Assembly: GCA_964535315.1 (NCBI GenBank)
Contig: CAZHTS010000107.1
Location: 1 to 14,595 of the forward strand
Length of the DNA: 14,595 nucleotides
Reading direction: 5' to 3'
Source of the DNA: CAZHTS01 sp964535315
GTDB lineage: Bacteria > Chloroflexota > Anaerolineae > Anaerolineales > Anaerolineaceae
In this document: in pieces, positions 12,473 to 14,595 of the stretch
Layout of the letters: each line of letters starts with the position of its first letter
Numbering within the stretch: the first letter of the stretch is position 1
The notes under the pieces: generated by a model
What the model was told of the DNA's origin: nothing
Databases searched by the model: none
What the model saw: only the letters and a program-made list of their open reading frames with translations
Program-made: the position numbers and the translations under genes

Positions 12473-14595
12473 ATGGGCGACGACGACAACATTTCTGCTG
12501 CCGATACATCCGAATCGTTTGAGCAAATCCTTTCCAACGCTTTTGAACTCGAGGACAAGAAGCAGTATAAAAAGGCGATCCGGGCCTATCGCCAGTATCT
12601 GGCGTTTGACCGGGGCAACCCCCGGGCGTACGCCCACCTGGCCGAATGTTTGCGCCTGACCGGGGCGCTGAGCGAGGCGCTGGCGATGGCCTCGCGGGCG
12701 CTGGAACTGGATGCGGAGTATAGCTGGGCCTATACCAGCCGGGGGGCCATCTACCAGGGCCGCGGCGAATATGAACTGGCCTTGCTTGATTTTCGCAAAG
12801 CGATGACGTATACCCCCGGCGATGTCTGGTTGTTGGATCGCACTGGCGAAACGCTGTGCTCCTTAAATCGTTTCGAGGAAGCCATCCCATTTTTCAATCA
12901 ATCGGTTGGTCTGAACCCGGATAATGCCTGGAGCCTGGCGCACCGCGGTCTGGCGTTGATGGAGACCGGTCGTTACGATGACAGCCTGTTGGATCTCGAT
13001 CAGGCCATCCTGTTGGAGCCCGATTATGCCTGGGCTCAATATTGCAAGGGACTATGGTACGCCTTACAGGATCAAACCGAGGCGGCGTTGGAGGCATTCC
13101 GCCTGACGCTGGAGATGGCGCCCAGTTTTTTGGGGGTGCACAAGGATCGCGGTTTCCTCTACCTGACGCTGCGCGAGTACGAACGGGCGCTGGCGGATTT
13201 TGACCCTCTGCTGCCCGTCTGGGAAGATCAGGGCTGGCTGCATGCCGCCCGCGGCGAGGCGTTGGCCGGTTTGGGCCAGCGCCAGGCGGCTTTGCAGGCC
13301 TACCAGCGCGCCGTGCGGCTGGGAGAGAAGACCTGCCGGGTATACACCGAGATCGGTATCCTGTATCAGGGGGCCGGCGAGCTTGTTCAGGCGGTCAAGG
13401 CTTTTGACCGTGCGATCCGCGCCAACCCGGCCTACGTGGAAGCCTGGGCCAACCGTGCTGCGGTCTATCGCCAGTTAGGCAAATATAAAAAAGCGCTGGA
13501 AGGTTTGAACCGGGCGATGGCGCTGAGCGCCCAGCCGGGCGCGTGGCTCTATGCGGTGCGCGGCGAGGTTTACCGCTCGTTGGGGCAGCGCGAGCGGGCG
13601 CTGGTCGATTTCAATGCGGCATTGGAACTCGAGCCGGATTATGTCTGGGCGCTTTCGCATCGCGGCTACCTCAACACGGAAATGGGCTGCCACACCCAGG
13701 CCGAGCAGGATTACAGTGCGGCACTGGCAGTCGATCCAACCGATACCTGGACGTTGTACCAGCGTGGCAGTCTGTACCAGCTGCAAAAACGTTACGATCT
13801 GGCCGCCAGAGAGTTTGCGGCGGCGTTGGCGGTCGACGCCCGTTATGTTCACGCCGCCAAAGGGCTGGCGGAGGTCTATGTCGCACAGGGCCAGGCGCAG
13901 AAGGGCATCGATTTGTTTAAGTCCCTGTTGCATCAAGATGCTGATGACCAACAAATCTGGGAGATGCTGGCGACGCTGTACGAGGAACTGTGGCGCTTGC
14001 CGGAGGCGTTGGATTGTTTTTCGTCCGTGTTGAAACTGGACGGTGACGCCAGTTGGGCCCTGCGGCGGCGGGCGGTGGTGAAGAAGAACCTGTTACGACC
14101 GCTGGAGGCCCTGGAAGACATCAACCGTTGTATTGTATTGAACCCGCAGGATGCCGACGCCTACGCGTACCGTGGCATGATTTACCGCAACCTGCGCCGT
14201 TACGATTGGGCGCTGGCCGAATACGATTTCTCTTTAAAGCTGAACCCGGCGCAGGGCTGGGTGTTTGCCAATCGCGGTTACGCCCACTTCCTCAACAAGA
14301 ACTCTACCCAGGCCCTGGTCGATTACCGGCGGGCGCTGGCGTTGGGTTATCGGAACGGCTGGATCTGGCGCCGCCTGGGAGATTGTTACCTGCGCCTGAA
14401 TGACGCTGCGGAGGCATTACGCTGGTATCAGCTTTCTTTGCAGAATGACGAGCCGGAAGAGGCGGATTATCTGGGGTGCGCCCTGGCGTATGGATTGCTC
14501 GGTGATGAGCCGGCCAGCCAGAAAAGCGCCGCCCGGGCGATTGAGATCGCCACGCAAAAGGTGGGTCGCCCCGGTTGGGACGTGCGCAGCGAGGT
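12473..14595 (+). CDS. Long tetratricopeptide repeat (TPR) protein, 3' end outside window
   Basis: The frame is open from ATG 12473 to the window edge, at least 707 codons, and is nearly all TPR. About 20 consecutive units of about 34 residues can be laid out from residue 17 on; a typical unit begins AWSLAHRGLALMETGRYDDS and ends LEPDY. At least 11 units start with a Trp at position 2 (SW, VW, AW, GW, TW). TPR arrays form a superhelix for protein-protein binding. No signal peptide or membrane segment is seen; the N-terminus is short and acidic (MGDDDNIS), so the visible part is probably cytoplasmic. ATG 12473 is the first possible start after an in-frame stop at 12425; no clear ribosome-binding site precedes it. 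Nothing in the visible part is catalytic; a further domain could follow beyond the window. It is divergent from the XRE-cupin operon. Confidence 0.9.
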   Translation, partial: MGDDDNISAADTSESFEQILSNAFELEDKKQYKKAIRAYRQYLAFDRGNPRAYAHLAECLRLTGALSEALAMASRALELDAEYSWAYTSRGAIYQGRGEYELALLDFRKAMTYTPGDVWLLDRTGETLCSLNRFEEAIPFFNQSVGLNPDNAWSLAHRGLALMETGRYDDSLLDLDQAILLEPDYAWAQYCKGLWYALQDQTEAALEAFRLTLEMAPSFLGVHKDRGFLYLTLREYERALADFDPLLPVWEDQGWLHAARGEALAGLGQRQAALQAYQRAVRLGEKTCRVYTEIGILYQGAGELVQAVKAFDRAIRANPAYVEAWANRAAVYRQLGKYKKALEGLNRAMALSAQPGAWLYAVRGEVYRSLGQRERALVDFNAALELEPDYVWALSHRGYLNTEMGCHTQAEQDYSAALAVDPTDTWTLYQRGSLYQLQKRYDLAAREFAAALAVDARYVHAAKGLAEVYVAQGQAQKGIDLFKSLLHQDADDQQIWEMLATLYEELWRLPEALDCFSSVLKLDGDASWALRRRAVVKKNLLRPLEALEDINRCIVLNPQDADAYAYRGMIYRNLRRYDWALAEYDFSLKLNPAQGWVFANRGYAHFLNKNSTQALVDYRRALALGYRNGWIWRRLGDCYLRLNDAAEALRWYQLSLQNDEPEEADYLGCALAYGLLGDEPASQKSAARAIEIATQKVGRPGWDVRSE

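Overview
The window is GC-rich, tightly packed bacterial DNA. It holds a CUT2-type sugar ABC transporter, a uroporphyrinogen-decarboxylase-fold methyltransferase-like protein, a B12-binding radical SAM protein with its own flavodoxin/ferredoxin partner, a NifX-type metal protein and a very long TPR protein. This mix suggests an anaerobic or facultative bacterium. Gene content and sequence style fit Chloroflexota (Anaerolineae-like), but no rRNA or other marker gene is present, so that placement is an inference.

Positions 1-5646, plus strand: the end of an AraF-like sugar-binding protein, its two-domain ATPase and its permease form one transporter operon that closes with a strong hairpin terminator (3452-3487). 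A URO-D-fold protein and an aldose 1-epimerase (mutarotase)-like protein follow. Together they look like a sugar uptake and processing block. Positions 5632-7700, minus strand: an EFR1-type flavodoxin/2[4Fe-4S] protein is translationally coupled (ATGA) to a B12-binding radical SAM enzyme. A TetR regulator (7847-8509) is transcribed the other way. The intergenic region has five GTATAC units, a 35-bp near-palindrome, and two good sigma70-type promoters that point towards each other.

Positions 8522-12269, minus strand: reading in the direction of transcription there is an XRE-cupin regulator fused in frame to a His-rich NifX-like domain, a DUF4213/DUF364 putative metal-chelation protein, a TrmO-family methyltransferase, a peroxiredoxin and a class I SAM methyltransferase. 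The first four look like one operon. The peroxiredoxin frame is interrupted by a single TGA exactly where the peroxidatic cysteine should be, and a bacterial SECIS-like hairpin follows directly. It is therefore best read as a selenocysteine-containing peroxiredoxin, which automatic annotation would split into two fragments. Positions 12473-14595, plus strand: an open-ended gene of at least 707 codons made almost entirely of about 20 TPR units.

The most notable items are the selenoprotein peroxiredoxin inside a metal-protein operon, the TetR operator and face-to-face promoter arrangement, and the regulator-NifX fusion with a second internal start. No tRNA, rRNA, CRISPR array, insertion sequence or attachment site was recognised.
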